Assembly (NCBI RefSeq): GCF_025962655.1
Contig: NZ_JAGFPE010000004.1
Location: forward strand, 372,001 to 436,000
Length of the DNA stretch: 64,000 nt
Direction of reading: 5' to 3'
Source of the DNA: Candidatus Symbiopectobacterium sp. NZEC151
GTDB lineage: Bacteria; Pseudomonadota; Gammaproteobacteria; Enterobacterales; Enterobacteriaceae
Below are positions 38,046-47,352 of the stretch, piece by piece. A program made the position numbers and the translations under genes. Position 1 is the stretch's first letter. Every line of letters begins with the position of its first letter. The notes under the pieces are model-generated. The model ran no database searches. It had not been told where the DNA came from and was given only the letters and a program-made list of their open reading frames with translations.

Positions 38046-38059
38046 TTGATGAAGATCAA
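38046..38059 (+). promoter_or_regulatory. FNR box of the hyb operon
   Basis: TTGAT-GAAG-ATCAA is a perfect FNR consensus. A -10 like element TACCAT lies at 38083-38088; with a start near 38095 the box is centred at about -41.5, the class II activator position. This predicts induction of hydrogenase-2 without oxygen. Confidence 0.75.
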
Positions 38060-38122
38060 GTCTGTTAAATGAATTTCCTCATTACCATACCCGTACACAT
38101 GTTGTGTGTTATACCCCACACC

Positions 38123-38220
38123 GTTGAAGTTGCAGGTGCGTCGGCTATCTTGCTTACTCCGCCAGACTTATCCACATCAGTTTTCGGGAGTACGCGAGGC
38201 AGTCGTGTACCTGTTTTTCG
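38123..38220. repeat. degenerate enterobacterial intergenic repeat in the hyb leader
   Basis: The leader between the promoter and hybO contains TTGAAGTTGCAGGTGCG at its left and an inverted echo (GTACCTGTTTTTCGAA) at its right, with CTTACTCCGCCAGAC between. This resembles a repeat family common in Yersinia, Serratia and Pectobacterium intergenic regions, from memory. It would fold in the mRNA leader. Confidence 0.4.
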
Positions 38221-38267
38221 AAATCCATTGGGTAAGCTCCGTTCTGGTTACAGGAGAATAATAAAAA

Positions 38268-39416
38268 ATGACTGGGGAAAATGTAATGCTTTCCCATCAT
38301 GGCGTTAATCGCCGTGATTTTATGAAGTTATGTGCAGCACTTGCCGCATCGATGGGGTTAGCGGATTCCGCTGCCGCAGAGATTGCGCAATCCCTTGGCT
38401 CCGCGCAGCGTCCGCCGGTGCTATGGATTGGCGCTCAGGAGTGTACAGGTTGTACCGAATCCCTGCTGCGTGCTACTCACCCGACGATTGAAAACTTGCT
38501 GCTAAACACCATTTCGCTGGAGTACCACGAGGTACTCTCGGCCGCTTTTGGTGAGCAGGCAGAGGAGAATAAACACCGCGCCATCGAACAGTACAAAGGT
38601 AAGTATGTGCTGGTGGTGGACGGTTCTATTCCGATCAAGGATGGCGGCATCTACTGTATGGTGGCTGGCAAGCCCATCGTCGATCATATCCGTGAAGCGG
38701 CGGAACACGCGGCGGCGATTATTGCCATCGGCTCCTGTTCTGCCTGGGGGGGGGTTGCCGCAGCAGGTAGCAACCCGACAGGCGCGGTCAGTCTGGAAGC
38801 GGTACTGCCGGGCAAAACCGTTATCAATATCCCCGGTTGTCCACCGAACCCACACAACTTTCTGGCGACCGTGGCGCATATCATCACCTATCAACGTGCG
38901 CCGGCATTGGATGCCAAAGGCCGTCCCACCTTTGCCTATGGTCGCCTGATCCATGAGCATTGTGAACGTCGTCCTCACTTTGATGCCGGCCGCTTTGCCA
39001 AAGAGTTTGGTGATGACGGGCATCGTCAAGGCTGGTGCCTCTATCACCTGGGATGCAAAGGACCGGAAACCTACGGTAACTGCTCGATCATTGAATTCTG
39101 TGACGTCGGGGGCGGTATCTGGCCGGTAGGGATCGGTCACCCGTGCTATGGCTGTAACGAAGAGGGCGTCGGCTTTAAGAAAGGGATCTTCCAGTTGGCG
39201 AATGTGGAGAATCCTACGCCGCGTGCGCAGAAACCGACGGTAGATCGTCCCGAAGGGGGTGAAGTTTCCGCCACGGCGGTAGGTCTGCTCGGCGCGGTGC
39301 TGGGCGTGGTCGGCGGCGTCAGCTTGATGGCAGTGAGGGAATTGGGGCGTCAACAGAAAAATGCTCAGCAAAAACAGGGGCAGCAAGACGCCGGTAACGA
39401 TTCCCGGGAGGGCTAA
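38268..39416 (+). CDS. hybO: hydrogenase-2 small subunit
   Basis: HybO is the iron-sulfur small subunit of the periplasmic-facing, membrane-bound [NiFe] uptake hydrogenase. The 382-aa precursor has a Tat signal (NRRDFMKLCAALAASMG), the proximal cluster segment ECTGCTESLLRATHP, GSCSAWGGVAAAG, and the ligand-rich stretch GWCLYHLGCKGPETYGNC with HPCYGCNEEG. A C-terminal membrane anchor (VSATAVGLLGAVLGVVGGVS) follows. GGAG lies 11 nt before the ATG. First gene of a 12-gene operon that runs to hypF. Confidence 0.96.
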   Translation: MTGENVMLSHHGVNRRDFMKLCAALAASMGLADSAAAEIAQSLGSAQRPPVLWIGAQECTGCTESLLRATHPTIENLLLNTISLEYHEVLSAAFGEQAEENKHRAIEQYKGKYVLVVDGSIPIKDGGIYCMVAGKPIVDHIREAAEHAAAIIAIGSCSAWGGVAAAGSNPTGAVSLEAVLPGKTVINIPGCPPNPHNFLATVAHIITYQRAPALDAKGRPTFAYGRLIHEHCERRPHFDAGRFAKEFGDDGHRQGWCLYHLGCKGPETYGNCSIIEFCDVGGGIWPVGIGHPCYGCNEEGVGFKKGIFQLANVENPTPRAQKPTVDRPEGGEVSATAVGLLGAVLGVVGGVSLMAVRELGRQQKNAQQKQGQQDAGNDSREG

Positions 39417-39419
39417 GCC

Positions 39420-40466
39420 GTGAACAGACGCAATTTTTTCAAGCTAGCCTCTGCCAGTGCGGTTATGGCGGGAACGCCGTTTGCCGCCAAGGCAGCGGCG
39501 ACCAATCGACCGCCGATCCCCGGTGCACTGGGCATGCTTTACGACTCAACGCTGTGCGTAGGGTGTCAGGCATGCGTGACCGAGTGTCAGCAGGTTAACG
39601 AATCGGCCTATCGACCGGATAGCCAGATTTATGCCGGCGGTTCACCAACCTGGTCCAACAATGACAAGTTGAGCCCGTACACCAACAACATCATTCAGGT
39701 GTGGAGTAGCGGTACCGGTCAGAACAAAGACCAGGCCGATAACGGCTATGCCTACATCAAAAAGCAGTGCATGCACTGTGTCGATCCGAACTGTGTGTCG
39801 GTCTGCCCGGTCAGCGCGCTGAAAAAAGATGCCAAAACCGGCGTCGTGCATTATGACGCCAGCGTTTGTACCGGCTGTCGCTATTGCATGGTGGCGTGCC
39901 CGTTCAACATCCCCAAATACGACTACGAAAACCCGTTCGGCAAACTGCACAAGTGCGAGCTGTGTAACCAGAAAGGGCTGGAGCGGTTGGATAAAGGCGG
40001 CATGCCGGGATGCGTGGAAGTGTGCCCAACCGGCGCGGTGATCTTTGGCACGCGCGAAGAGCTGCTTGATGAAGCCAAACGCCGTATGGCGATGAAACCG
40101 GGCGATGAGTACCACTACCCGCGTCAGACGTTGGGGGCTAAAGATACTTACCTGCACACCATTCCGACCTACGATCGCCATATTTACGGCGAGAAAGAGG
40201 CGGGCGGTACACAGGTATTGGTAATGGCAGGAGTTCCCTACCAAAACCTCGATCTGCCGCAACTGGATGAGCTGTCTACCGGCGCGCGCTCTGAGCACGT
40301 TCAGCACACCTTGTATAAAGGCATGGTGTTGCCGCTGGCGGTGTTAGCCGGGCTTTCTGTGCTGGTGCACCGTAACACCCGGGATGAACGCAAGGCGGAC
40401 GACGAACACCACGCCTGCCCGCATCATCCGAAGAAAGATCAGGAGAACGATCATGACGGCGCATAA
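39420..40466 (+). CDS. hybA: hydrogenase-2 ferredoxin-like electron-transfer protein
   Basis: HybA is the periplasmic 4x[4Fe-4S] protein that links HybOC to the membrane partner HybB. The 348-aa product starts at GTG 39420 with a Tat signal ([17 protein letters not shown]). Cluster motifs [39 protein letters not shown] and CELCNQKG...CVEVCPTG are all present. A membrane helix near residues 300-318 is followed by a charged His-rich tail, about 20 residues longer than in E. coli. It overlaps hybB by 14 bp. Confidence 0.95.
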   Translation: MNRRNFFKLASASAVMAGTPFAAKAAATNRPPIPGALGMLYDSTLCVGCQACVTECQQVNESAYRPDSQIYAGGSPTWSNNDKLSPYTNNIIQVWSSGTGQNKDQADNGYAYIKKQCMHCVDPNCVSVCPVSALKKDAKTGVVHYDASVCTGCRYCMVACPFNIPKYDYENPFGKLHKCELCNQKGLERLDKGGMPGCVEVCPTGAVIFGTREELLDEAKRRMAMKPGDEYHYPRQTLGAKDTYLHTIPTYDRHIYGEKEAGGTQVLVMAGVPYQNLDLPQLDELSTGARSEHVQHTLYKGMVLPLAVLAGLSVLVHRNTRDERKADDEHHACPHHPKKDQENDHDGA

Positions 40467-41652
40467 AGCCAGCCCGCTGGGCGGGCGTCTGGTCAGTTGG
40501 CCGGTGATGCTGTTGGCACCGCTTGCGGTGATCTGCGGCGTATTGATTCTGCGGCGGCTTATCTTTGGTATCGGTGCGGTAGCGGCCCTGAACGGAGGCT
40601 ATCCGTGGGGGTTGTGGATCGCGTTTGACCTGCTGGTCGGCACCGGGTTTGCCTGCGGCGGCTGGGCGTTGGCCTGGGCGGTTTATGTGTTTAACCGTGG
40701 CGAATATCACCCCCTGGTGCGTCCGGCGCTGTTGGCCAGCTTGTTCGGCTACTCGCTGGGTGGGCTGTCCATCACCATCGACGTGGGGCGTTACTGGAAT
40801 TTGCCGTACTTCTACATTCCCGGTTTCTTCAACACCAACTCGGTGCTGTTTGAAACCGCCGTTTGTATGACCATCTACATCGGGGTGATGGCGTTGGAGT
40901 TTGCGCCCGTGGTGTTCGAACGGTTCGGGTGGAAGAAAGCGCTGAAGCACCTCAACAAGGCGATGTTCTTTATCATTTCGCTCGGGGCATTGCTGCCCAC
41001 CATGCACCAATCCTCCATGGGCTCGCTGATGATTTCGGCCGGGTACAAGGTGCATCCGCTGTGGCAAAGCTATGAGTTACTGCCGCTGCTGTCGTTGTTG
41101 ACCGCCTTTATTATGGGCTTCTCCATCGTCACGTTTGAAGGATCGCTGGTGCAGGCCGGGCTGAAAGGTCGCGGACCCAATGAACGCCCGCTGTTTACCA
41201 AGTTGAGCGCCATCACGCAGGTATTGCTGGTGCTGTTCCTGGTGCTGCGCTTTGGCGAACTGTTGTGGCACAACAAAACCGGCTATCTGTTCAGTGGCGA
41301 TCGCTTCTCCATCATGTTCTGGTGTGAAGCGGCGCTGATGGCGTTCCCGCTGGTGCTGTTCCGGTTGCCGGGGGCGCGTGAAGATTCGCGCTGGCTGTTC
41401 GTCGGTGGCCTCAGCATGCTGTTTGGGGCGGCACTGTGGCGTTTGAGCTATTCACTGCTGGCGTTCAATCCTGGCGGTGGCTACCACTACTTCCCTGCGG
41501 CACAAGAAGTGCTGATCTCCATGGGATTTGTCGCCATTGAAGTGTGCGCATACATCTTGTTAATCCGGTTGTTGCCGGTTCTTCCCGCACTGGGAAGCGT
41601 TCATAAGAATTATCAGGCCGAGGTAAAGCATGAGCCAACGCATCACCATTGA
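40453..41652 (+). CDS. hybB: hydrogenase-2 integral membrane subunit
   Basis: HybB is the NrfD/PsrC-type polytopic protein that exchanges electrons with menaquinone and can couple to proton movement. The ATG at 40453 ([25 protein letters not shown] just before) gives 399 aa, near the E. coli 392, with nine to ten membrane segments and the conserved [20 protein letters not shown] and THHH C-terminus. An ORF extension to 40384 is rejected because it lies inside hybA. It overlaps hybC by 23 bp. Confidence 0.95.
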   Translation: MTAHKASPLGGRLVSWPVMLLAPLAVICGVLILRRLIFGIGAVAALNGGYPWGLWIAFDLLVGTGFACGGWALAWAVYVFNRGEYHPLVRPALLASLFGYSLGGLSITIDVGRYWNLPYFYIPGFFNTNSVLFETAVCMTIYIGVMALEFAPVVFERFGWKKALKHLNKAMFFIISLGALLPTMHQSSMGSLMISAGYKVHPLWQSYELLPLLSLLTAFIMGFSIVTFEGSLVQAGLKGRGPNERPLFTKLSAITQVLLVLFLVLRFGELLWHNKTGYLFSGDRFSIMFWCEAALMAFPLVLFRLPGAREDSRWLFVGGLSMLFGAALWRLSYSLLAFNPGGGYHYFPAAQEVLISMGFVAIEVCAYILLIRLLPVLPALGSVHKNYQAEVKHEPTHHH

Positions 41653-43336
41653 TCCTATTACCCGTATCGAAGGGCACCTGCGCATTGATTGCGAAATTGA
41701 GCATGGGAAAGTCACTAAAGCCTGGTCTTCCGGGACCATGTGGCGGGGAATGGAAGAAATCGTTAAAGGTCAAGATCCGCGCGATGCGTGGATGATTGTG
41801 CAGCGCATCTGTGGGGTGTGTACCACGGTGCACGCCATCGCGTCAGTGCGCGCGGTGGAAAACGCACTCGGGTTGAACGTACCGGTCAATGCACAGTATA
41901 TCCGCAACCTGATTCTGGCTGCACACAGCATTCATGATCATATTGTTCACTTTTACCAACTGTCGGCGCTCGATTGGGTCGATGTGACGGCGGCGTTGAA
42001 CGCGGATCCGAACAAAGCGGAAGCCCTGCTGAAAGGCGCATCCACCTGGTCGTTGAACAGCGCAGCAGAGTTCACCAAAGTGCAGCAGAAGATCAAAGAC
42101 CTGGTGGCCAGCGGCCAACTGGGGATCTTCGCCAACGGCTATTGGGGACACCCGGCCATGGCGCTGCCGCCGGAAGTGAACCTGATTGCCGTCGCTCACT
42201 ACCTGCAAGCGCTGGAATGCCAGCGTGATGCGAACCGTATCGTTGCCATTCTGGGCGGCAAAACGCCGCACATCCAAAACCTGGCGGTCGGCGGTGTGGC
42301 AAACGCGATCAACCTGGATGCTCCTGCGGTGCTGACCATGGAACGCCTGATGTACGTGAAATCGTTCATCGATCGTCTGGGCGATTTTATCGAGCAGGTT
42401 TACAAAGTGGATTGCGCGGTTATCGCGGCGCACTACCCTGAGTGGCTGACGCTGGGCAAAGGGGCCGATCACTACCTGAGCGTGCCTGAACTGCCGACCG
42501 ACAACAAAGGCGGCAGCTTCCTGCTGACCGGCGGTTATCTGGAAAACGGGGATTTCAGCAAATATCGTCCGATCACCACCCACAACGATGCGTTTTTGAT
42601 CGACGGCATCAAAGAAAGCGGCAAGCATGCTTGGTATAAAGATGATGAACCGTTGGCACCGTGGGAAGGGCTGACGCGCCCCAACTACACCGGCTGGCAG
42701 GATGATGGCAAATATTCCTGGGTGAAAGCGCCGACCTTCTACGGTAAAACGGTCGAAGTCGGGCCGCTGGCCTGGTTGCTGTGCGGTTTGGCCGCCAAAC
42801 ACCAAGACACGCAAGCCCATTTCGCGCAGGTTGCTGGTCTGTATAAAGCGCTGACCGGTAAAACGCTGGAAGAGAAACACTTGCACTCCACGTTAGGGCG
42901 TGTGATTGGCCGTACCGTGCATTGCTGCGTATTGAAAGATACCTTGGCGCAGCAGTGGCAGGCGCTGGTGACCAATATCGGCAAGGGTGACCACCAGACC
43001 TTTATCAAGCCGGAGTTTACCCCGGACAAAGAGTACCGTGGCGTTGGGTTTGGCGAAATGCCGCGCGGTATGCTGTCGCACTGGATTGTGTTCAAGAACG
43101 GCAAGATCACCAACTATCAGGCGGTGGTGCCCTCAACCTGGACCTCTGGACCGCGTAACTTTGAAGGGGTTGCTGGGCCTTACGAGCAATCGCTGGTAGG
43201 TACGCCGGTGGCCGATCCGCATAAACCGCTGGAAGTGGTGCGTACCATCCACTCCTTTGACCCCTGCATGTCTTGTGCCGTGCACGTGGTTGATGCAGTG
43301 AACGGTAATGAAGTCACCCGCGTGAAAGTGCTGTAA
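41630..43336 (+). CDS. hybC: hydrogenase-2 large subunit
   Basis: HybC carries the NiFe(CN)2CO active site. The 568-aa precursor has RICGVC near residue 62 and DPCMSCAVHVV near the C-terminus, the two CxxC pairs that bind nickel and iron. The peptide after the conserved His (VVDAVNGNEVTRVKVL) is the extension removed by HybD once nickel is inserted. RIEGHLRIDCEIE at the start is also typical. It has its own GAGG ribosome binding site inside hybB. Confidence 0.97.
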   Translation: MSQRITIDPITRIEGHLRIDCEIEHGKVTKAWSSGTMWRGMEEIVKGQDPRDAWMIVQRICGVCTTVHAIASVRAVENALGLNVPVNAQYIRNLILAAHSIHDHIVHFYQLSALDWVDVTAALNADPNKAEALLKGASTWSLNSAAEFTKVQQKIKDLVASGQLGIFANGYWGHPAMALPPEVNLIAVAHYLQALECQRDANRIVAILGGKTPHIQNLAVGGVANAINLDAPAVLTMERLMYVKSFIDRLGDFIEQVYKVDCAVIAAHYPEWLTLGKGADHYLSVPELPTDNKGGSFLLTGGYLENGDFSKYRPITTHNDAFLIDGIKESGKHAWYKDDEPLAPWEGLTRPNYTGWQDDGKYSWVKAPTFYGKTVEVGPLAWLLCGLAAKHQDTQAHFAQVAGLYKALTGKTLEEKHLHSTLGRVIGRTVHCCVLKDTLAQQWQALVTNIGKGDHQTFIKPEFTPDKEYRGVGFGEMPRGMLSHWIVFKNGKITNYQAVVPSTWTSGPRNFEGVAGPYEQSLVGTPVADPHKPLEVVRTIHSFDPCMSCAVHVVDAVNGNEVTRVKVL

Positions 43337-43352
43337 CGGTCACGCTGTTGTT

Positions 43353-43380
43353 CGTCATTCCCGCTGTGGCGGGAATGACG
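43353..43380. repeat. REP-like palindrome between hybC and hybD
   Basis: CGTCATTCCCGC and GCGGGAATGACG form a perfect 12-bp inverted repeat around loop TGTG. The CGTCATTCCCGC core is seen widely in bacterial intergenic repeats. It separates structural from maturation genes and may stabilise the upstream mRNA. Confidence 0.7.
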
Positions 43381-43406
43381 AGAAGGATGTCGTAAAAGGG
43401 TTCATC

Positions 43407-43940
43407 ATGAAAACATTGGTGTTAGGGATTGGCAACCTGCTGCTGAGCGATGAAGCAGTTGGCGTGCGCATTATCGAATCGCTGGAACGGCAATACGCGT
43501 TCTCGCCGGAGATTGATATCGTCGATGGCGGCACATCGGGCATGGAGTTGCTTGAAACCATGGCCCAGCGCGAACATATGATCGTTGCTGATGCGGTGCT
43601 GACTGGCAGCGCGCCGGGCACCGTCACCGTGCTGCGTGACAATGAAGTGCCTGCGCTGTTTACCCGTAAAATTTCCCCGCACCAGTTAGGGTTGGCGGAC
43701 GTGCTGATGGCGCTACAGCTGACGGACGAGTTTCCTCGTCGGTTAATGCTGGTTGGCGTAGAGCCGCAGTCATTGGAGTCGACGATTGGGCTCAGCGACT
43801 GCGTGCAGCGTGCTATCGAACCTGCTCTGGCGCAGATCCTGGCGGCGTTGAATGCCAGCGGCATCACGGTGCGCAGAAAAACGCCACAGGAGCAGGCGGC
43901 GTATCCTACCACCTGTCTGTCGGTGGAGCATTGTGTATGA
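43407..43940 (+). CDS. hybD: hydrogenase-2 maturation endopeptidase
   Basis: HybD cuts the C-terminal extension from HybC after nickel insertion. The 177-aa product begins MKTLVLGIGNLLLSDEAVGV, with the nickel-sensing Glu and Asp in SDEAVG and DGGTSGMEL and the His in ISPHQLGLADVL. It is slightly longer at the C-terminus than the 164-aa E. coli protein. A ribosome binding site AGGATG lies upstream. Its stop overlaps the hybE start (ATGA). Confidence 0.95.
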   Translation: MKTLVLGIGNLLLSDEAVGVRIIESLERQYAFSPEIDIVDGGTSGMELLETMAQREHMIVADAVLTGSAPGTVTVLRDNEVPALFTRKISPHQLGLADVLMALQLTDEFPRRLMLVGVEPQSLESTIGLSDCVQRAIEPALAQILAALNASGITVRRKTPQEQAAYPTTCLSVEHCV

Positions 43941-44473
43941 GTGAGCGCATTGACGATCCTTCCGCTGTGGCCGATCGCGCAGTGAGTGAGGATACGTTGG
44001 GCTTCGCGGACTCTCCCGCTGTCTGGCTGGAAGCGGCATTTACCCGCGTCGCTCACACCGATATGCAAACCTTGCCGTTCTATCGTGACGCCATTCCGGT
44101 AAAAACGTGCGGTTTCACCCTGTTTGAACAGCAGTGGGTCGGTTGCTTGTTAACGCCCTGGACGCTGAGTTTGCTGGTGTTGCCGGGACCGGATCAGGTG
44201 TGGTCACGGCGCACGGCCGGTGAGCGTCTGGCGCTGCAATTGCCGTGCGGCAATGTCACGTTTATCGCGAGCGAAATTGCCGACGCGAGCGGTCAAAACC
44301 ATCAGTATCTTTCCTGTTCACTGATGTCGCCCATCGATCCCCATATGTCGGCACAGCAGGCGTTAACGCTGGCAGAACAGAGCGCGCGCATGGCGCTGTC
44401 GCTCCCGGTGGTGGATGCCAATGCGCCGCGTAATCTCAGCCGTCGTGCGCTGTTCCTGCGTGGGAACGCGTAG
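43937..44473 (+). CDS. hybE: hydrogenase-2 assembly chaperone
   Basis: HybE is a cytoplasmic chaperone that holds the HybO Tat signal until HybC is mature. The 178-aa product keeps the family core CGFTLFEQQWVGCLLTPW, LVLPGPDQVW, LQLPCGNVTF and YLSCSLMSPIDPHMS. Its N-terminus is longer and divergent. ATG 43937 is favoured over TTG 43931 because it overlaps the hybD stop. Confidence 0.93.
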   Translation: MSERIDDPSAVADRAVSEDTLGFADSPAVWLEAAFTRVAHTDMQTLPFYRDAIPVKTCGFTLFEQQWVGCLLTPWTLSLLVLPGPDQVWSRRTAGERLALQLPCGNVTFIASEIADASGQNHQYLSCSLMSPIDPHMSAQQALTLAEQSARMALSLPVVDANAPRNLSRRALFLRGNA

Positions 44474-44474
44474 C

Positions 44475-44816
44475 ATGCATGAAATATCCCTCTGCTACAG
44501 CACGCTAGAGTTGATTGAGCAACAGGCGCGTCAACACGGCGCGCATAAAGTCACGGGCGTATGGCTGGAAATTGGTGCGCTGTCCTGCATTGAGGAGAGC
44601 GCATTACGCTTTTGCTTTGAATCCGTTTGCCGACAAACGCTGGCGGAGGGATGCGAGTTACACGTTGCCGTGCGCGCGGCCCGGGCCTGGTGCTGGGAGT
44701 GCAGTGCGGTAGTTGACATTTCGCGCCACGGTGCGGGTTGCCCGCAGTGTGGCAGCTATAACCTGCGAATTGATGAAGGCGATAGCCTGCAATTGAAACA
44801 GCTAGCAGTAGAGTAA
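44475..44816 (+). CDS. hypA: hydrogenase nickel insertion protein HypA/HybF
   Basis: HypA delivers nickel together with HypB. The 113-aa product starts MHEISLCYSTLELI, with the nickel-binding Met-His-Glu N-terminus, and has a zinc site CWECSAVVDISRHGAGCPQC. The upstream in-frame extension to 44415 inside hybE is not used. It lies one base after the hybE stop. In E. coli the gene at this place in the hyb operon is called hybF. Confidence 0.95.
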   Translation: MHEISLCYSTLELIEQQARQHGAHKVTGVWLEIGALSCIEESALRFCFESVCRQTLAEGCELHVAVRAARAWCWECSAVVDISRHGAGCPQCGSYNLRIDEGDSLQLKQLAVE

Positions 44817-44847
44817 CGCGGTTTAACACCGTAAGGAGTCAGTTCCT

Positions 44848-45954
44848 ATGTGTACCACATGTGGCTGCGGCGAAGGGGAACGCAGAATTGAAGGTGATGA
44901 GCATGCTCATGAACATCATGACCATGACCATTCCCACGCGCATCATCATGGGCATCACCACGGACACGATCATGCGCATACGCACCAACACGCCCATGCT
45001 CATCATCACCCGCATCATCACGCTGATGACGCCATGTCGGAAGAGGCGGGCTCGCCGCGCTATGTGGTGATTCATCACCACCATTACCACCATAACGGTG
45101 ATGTTCACCACCACTATCACGGCGAAAGTAAGGTGGTGTCAAAGCGCAGCGTAGAACAGGGACACGCTCATGCACATGACGACCACCATCACGATCATCA
45201 CCATGACGCGCATCAACCGGTTGTTTTCCTGCCGCAAGTGAACGGTTCGGATCTGCACTACGGGCGGGGCGAGGCGGGAACGCACGCACCGGGCATGCCA
45301 CAACAGCGTCTGTTGCAGATTGAAATGGATGTGCTGAGCAAAAACAATGCGCTGGCTGAGCATAATCGCGAGCATTTTTCTGCACAAAACATTCTGGCGC
45401 TCAATCTGGTTTCCAGCCCCGGCTCCGGTAAAACTACCCTGTTGACACAGACGCTTGATCGTATCAGCAGTCATGTGCCTTGCGCCGTTATCGAAGGAGA
45501 TCAACAGACCACCAACGATGCTGAACGTATTCGCGCAACTGGGGTGAGTGCCATTCAGGTTAACACCGGGAAAGGCTGTCATCTGGATGCGCAAATGGTG
45601 CATGATGCCGCGCATCGTCTGCAACTGACGGATAACAGCATTCTGTTTATCGAAAACGTCGGCAACCTGGTATGCCCGGCCGGGTTCGATCTCGGTGAGC
45701 GCCATAAAGTGGCGGTGCTCTCGGTGACGGAAGGCGAAGATAAACCGCTAAAATATCCGCATATGTTTTCTGCCGCCGCGTTAATGATCATTAACAAGAT
45801 CGATCTGCTGCCCTATCTGGATTTCGATCTTGACGCCTGCATTGCGTATGCGCGTCGGGTGAACCCAGATATTCAAGTGATTGCACTCTCGGCCCGCAGC
45901 GGCGAGGGGATGGATGAATGGTTCGCCTGGCTGGAGGCACAACAATGTGCTTAG
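44848..45954 (+). CDS. hypB: hydrogenase nickel incorporation GTPase with His-rich domain
   Basis: HypB is the GTPase that drives nickel transfer. The 368-aa product has the N-terminal CTTCGCG high-affinity nickel motif, then a very His-rich region (about 45 His within residues 19-122, in runs such as [11 protein letters not shown] and HHHHYHH), then a SIMIBI GTPase domain with [30 protein letters not shown] and [10 protein letters not shown]. coli HypB is about 290 aa, so most of the difference is the His-rich domain. GGAG precedes the ATG. It overlaps hypC by 10 bp. Confidence 0.97.
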   Translation: MCTTCGCGEGERRIEGDEHAHEHHDHDHSHAHHHGHHHGHDHAHTHQHAHAHHHPHHHADDAMSEEAGSPRYVVIHHHHYHHNGDVHHHYHGESKVVSKRSVEQGHAHAHDDHHHDHHHDAHQPVVFLPQVNGSDLHYGRGEAGTHAPGMPQQRLLQIEMDVLSKNNALAEHNREHFSAQNILALNLVSSPGSGKTTLLTQTLDRISSHVPCAVIEGDQQTTNDAERIRATGVSAIQVNTGKGCHLDAQMVHDAAHRLQLTDNSILFIENVGNLVCPAGFDLGERHKVAVLSVTEGEDKPLKYPHMFSAAALMIINKIDLLPYLDFDLDACIAYARRVNPDIQVIALSARSGEGMDEWFAWLEAQQCA

Positions 45955-46232
45955 GCATTCCGGGTAAAGTGGTGTCGGTCGGTGAAGATATTCACCAACC
46001 GGCGCTGGTGGATGTGTGCGGCGTGCAGCGCGCGGTGAATATCGCGCTGGTGTGCGAAGGTGAACCGGCGGAACTGATCGGCCAGTGGGTTTTGGTGCAC
46101 GTCGGGTTTGCCATGAGCCTGCTGGATGAGCAGGAAGCGCAGGACACGCTGGACGCATTGCAATCCATGCAGGCGGTTGGGCTGGAGCTGGACGAAATGC
46201 GCCAGCACGGGGACGGTTATGCAGTACGTTGA
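45945..46232 (+). CDS. hypC: hydrogenase maturation chaperone HypC/HybG
   Basis: HypC binds HypD during synthesis of the Fe(CN)2CO group and then hands it to the large-subunit precursor. The 95-aa product starts [13 protein letters not shown], with the essential N-terminal Cys2, and has [17 protein letters not shown]. An upstream extension to 45918 lies in hypB and is rejected. It is the only HypC-type gene in the operon, so it must serve hydrogenase-2 as HybG does in E. coli. Confidence 0.94.
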   Translation: MCLGIPGKVVSVGEDIHQPALVDVCGVQRAVNIALVCEGEPAELIGQWVLVHVGFAMSLLDEQEAQDTLDALQSMQAVGLELDEMRQHGDGYAVR

Positions 46233-47352
46233 TGAATTTCGCGATCCTGAATTAGCCAAAACGCTGCTGCGGGAAATTGAAAAGCAGGTGGCAGCGATGC
46301 CGCACTGGCGTGAACATCCGCTGCAACTGATGGAAGTGTGCGGCGGGCACACCCACGCCATTTTCAAGTTTGGGCTGGATCGGCTATTGCCGCCGGAGAT
46401 TGAGTTTGTGCATGGCCCCGGTTGCCCAGTGTGCGTGCTGCCGATGGGACGTATTGATGCCTGCATCGAAATCGCCTCGCACCCGGAAGTGATCTTCTGC
46501 ACCTTCGGTGATGCGATGCGCGTGCCGGGACGCAAAGGCTCCTTGCTGGATGCGCGCCGTCACGGTGCGGATGTGCGCATTGTCTACTCGCCGCTGGATG
46601 CGCTGGCGCTGGCGGAGAAATACCCGGAGCGTCAGGTGGTGTTTTTCGGGCTGGGATTCGAAACCACCATGCCCAGCACTGCGCTGACATTACAGCAGGC
46701 CAAACGGCGCGGCATTCATAATTTTTCGCTTTTCTGTCAGCACATTACCATTATCCCCACCTTGCGCAGCTTGCTGGAACAACCGGATATCCGTATCGAC
46801 GGCTTTCTGGCTCCGGGCCACGTCAGCATGGTGATTGGCGCTTCGCCTTATCAACCGTTGTGCGATGAGTTTCATAAGCCGTTTGTCATCACTGGTTTTG
46901 AACCACTGGATATATTGCAAGCGTTGCTGATGCTGGTGACGCAATTGCGTGAAGCGCGCTGCCAGGTAGAAAATCAGTATCGTCGCATTGTGCCGGACAG
47001 CGGTAACGGACTGGCGCAAAAAGCGATGGATGAGGTGTTTGAGATCAAGGCCAGCAGTGAATGGCGCGGGCTGGGTGAGATTGCCGATTCCGGCATGCAA
47101 TTGCGCGCCGCCTATCATGACTATGATGCTGAACGTCGCTTTCAACCCCGTCAGCAGCGGGTGGCCGATGAACCACTGTCACGCTGCGGTGATGTGCTGA
47201 CCGGTCGCTGCAAACCGGCGGATTGCCCGCTGTTTGCCTCGCGTTGCTCGCCAGAAAACGCCATTGGTGCGCTGATGGTCTCGTCAGAAGGGGCCTGTGC
47301 CGCCTATTATCAATATCGCCGGGAAGAGAGTCCCGTCGGGAGTGACGCTTAA
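46219..47352 (+). CDS. hypD: hydrogenase expression/formation protein HypD
   Basis: HypD is the iron-sulfur scaffold on which Fe(CN)2CO is built with HypC. From ATG 46219 ([14 protein letters not shown]) it is 377 aa. The conserved segments [41 protein letters not shown] and the C-terminal Cys cluster ([18 protein letters not shown]) are visible. The extension to 46126 is inside hypC. It overlaps hypC by 14 bp and abuts hypE. Confidence 0.96.
   Translation: MQYVDEFRDPELAKTLLREIEKQVAAMPHWREHPLQLMEVCGGHTHAIFKFGLDRLLPPEIEFVHGPGCPVCVLPMGRIDACIEIASHPEVIFCTFGDAMRVPGRKGSLLDARRHGADVRIVYSPLDALALAEKYPERQVVFFGLGFETTMPSTALTLQQAKRRGIHNFSLFCQHITIIPTLRSLLEQPDIRIDGFLAPGHVSMVIGASPYQPLCDEFHKPFVITGFEPLDILQALLMLVTQLREARCQVENQYRRIVPDSGNGLAQKAMDEVFEIKASSEWRGLGEIADSGMQLRAAYHDYDAERRFQPRQQRVADEPLSRCGDVLTGRCKPADCPLFASRCSPENAIGALMVSSEGACAAYYQYRREESPVGSDA

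Noticed and set aside
38069-38308. 79-codon frame upstream of hybO
   Set aside because: It overlaps the predicted -10 box and the hybO start, and reads through the repeat; more likely leader sequence.
44861-45070. CAT/CAC-rich stretch in hypB as a CRISPR or satellite repeat
   Set aside because: The low-complexity pattern is simply the codons of the His-rich domain, in frame with a conserved gene.
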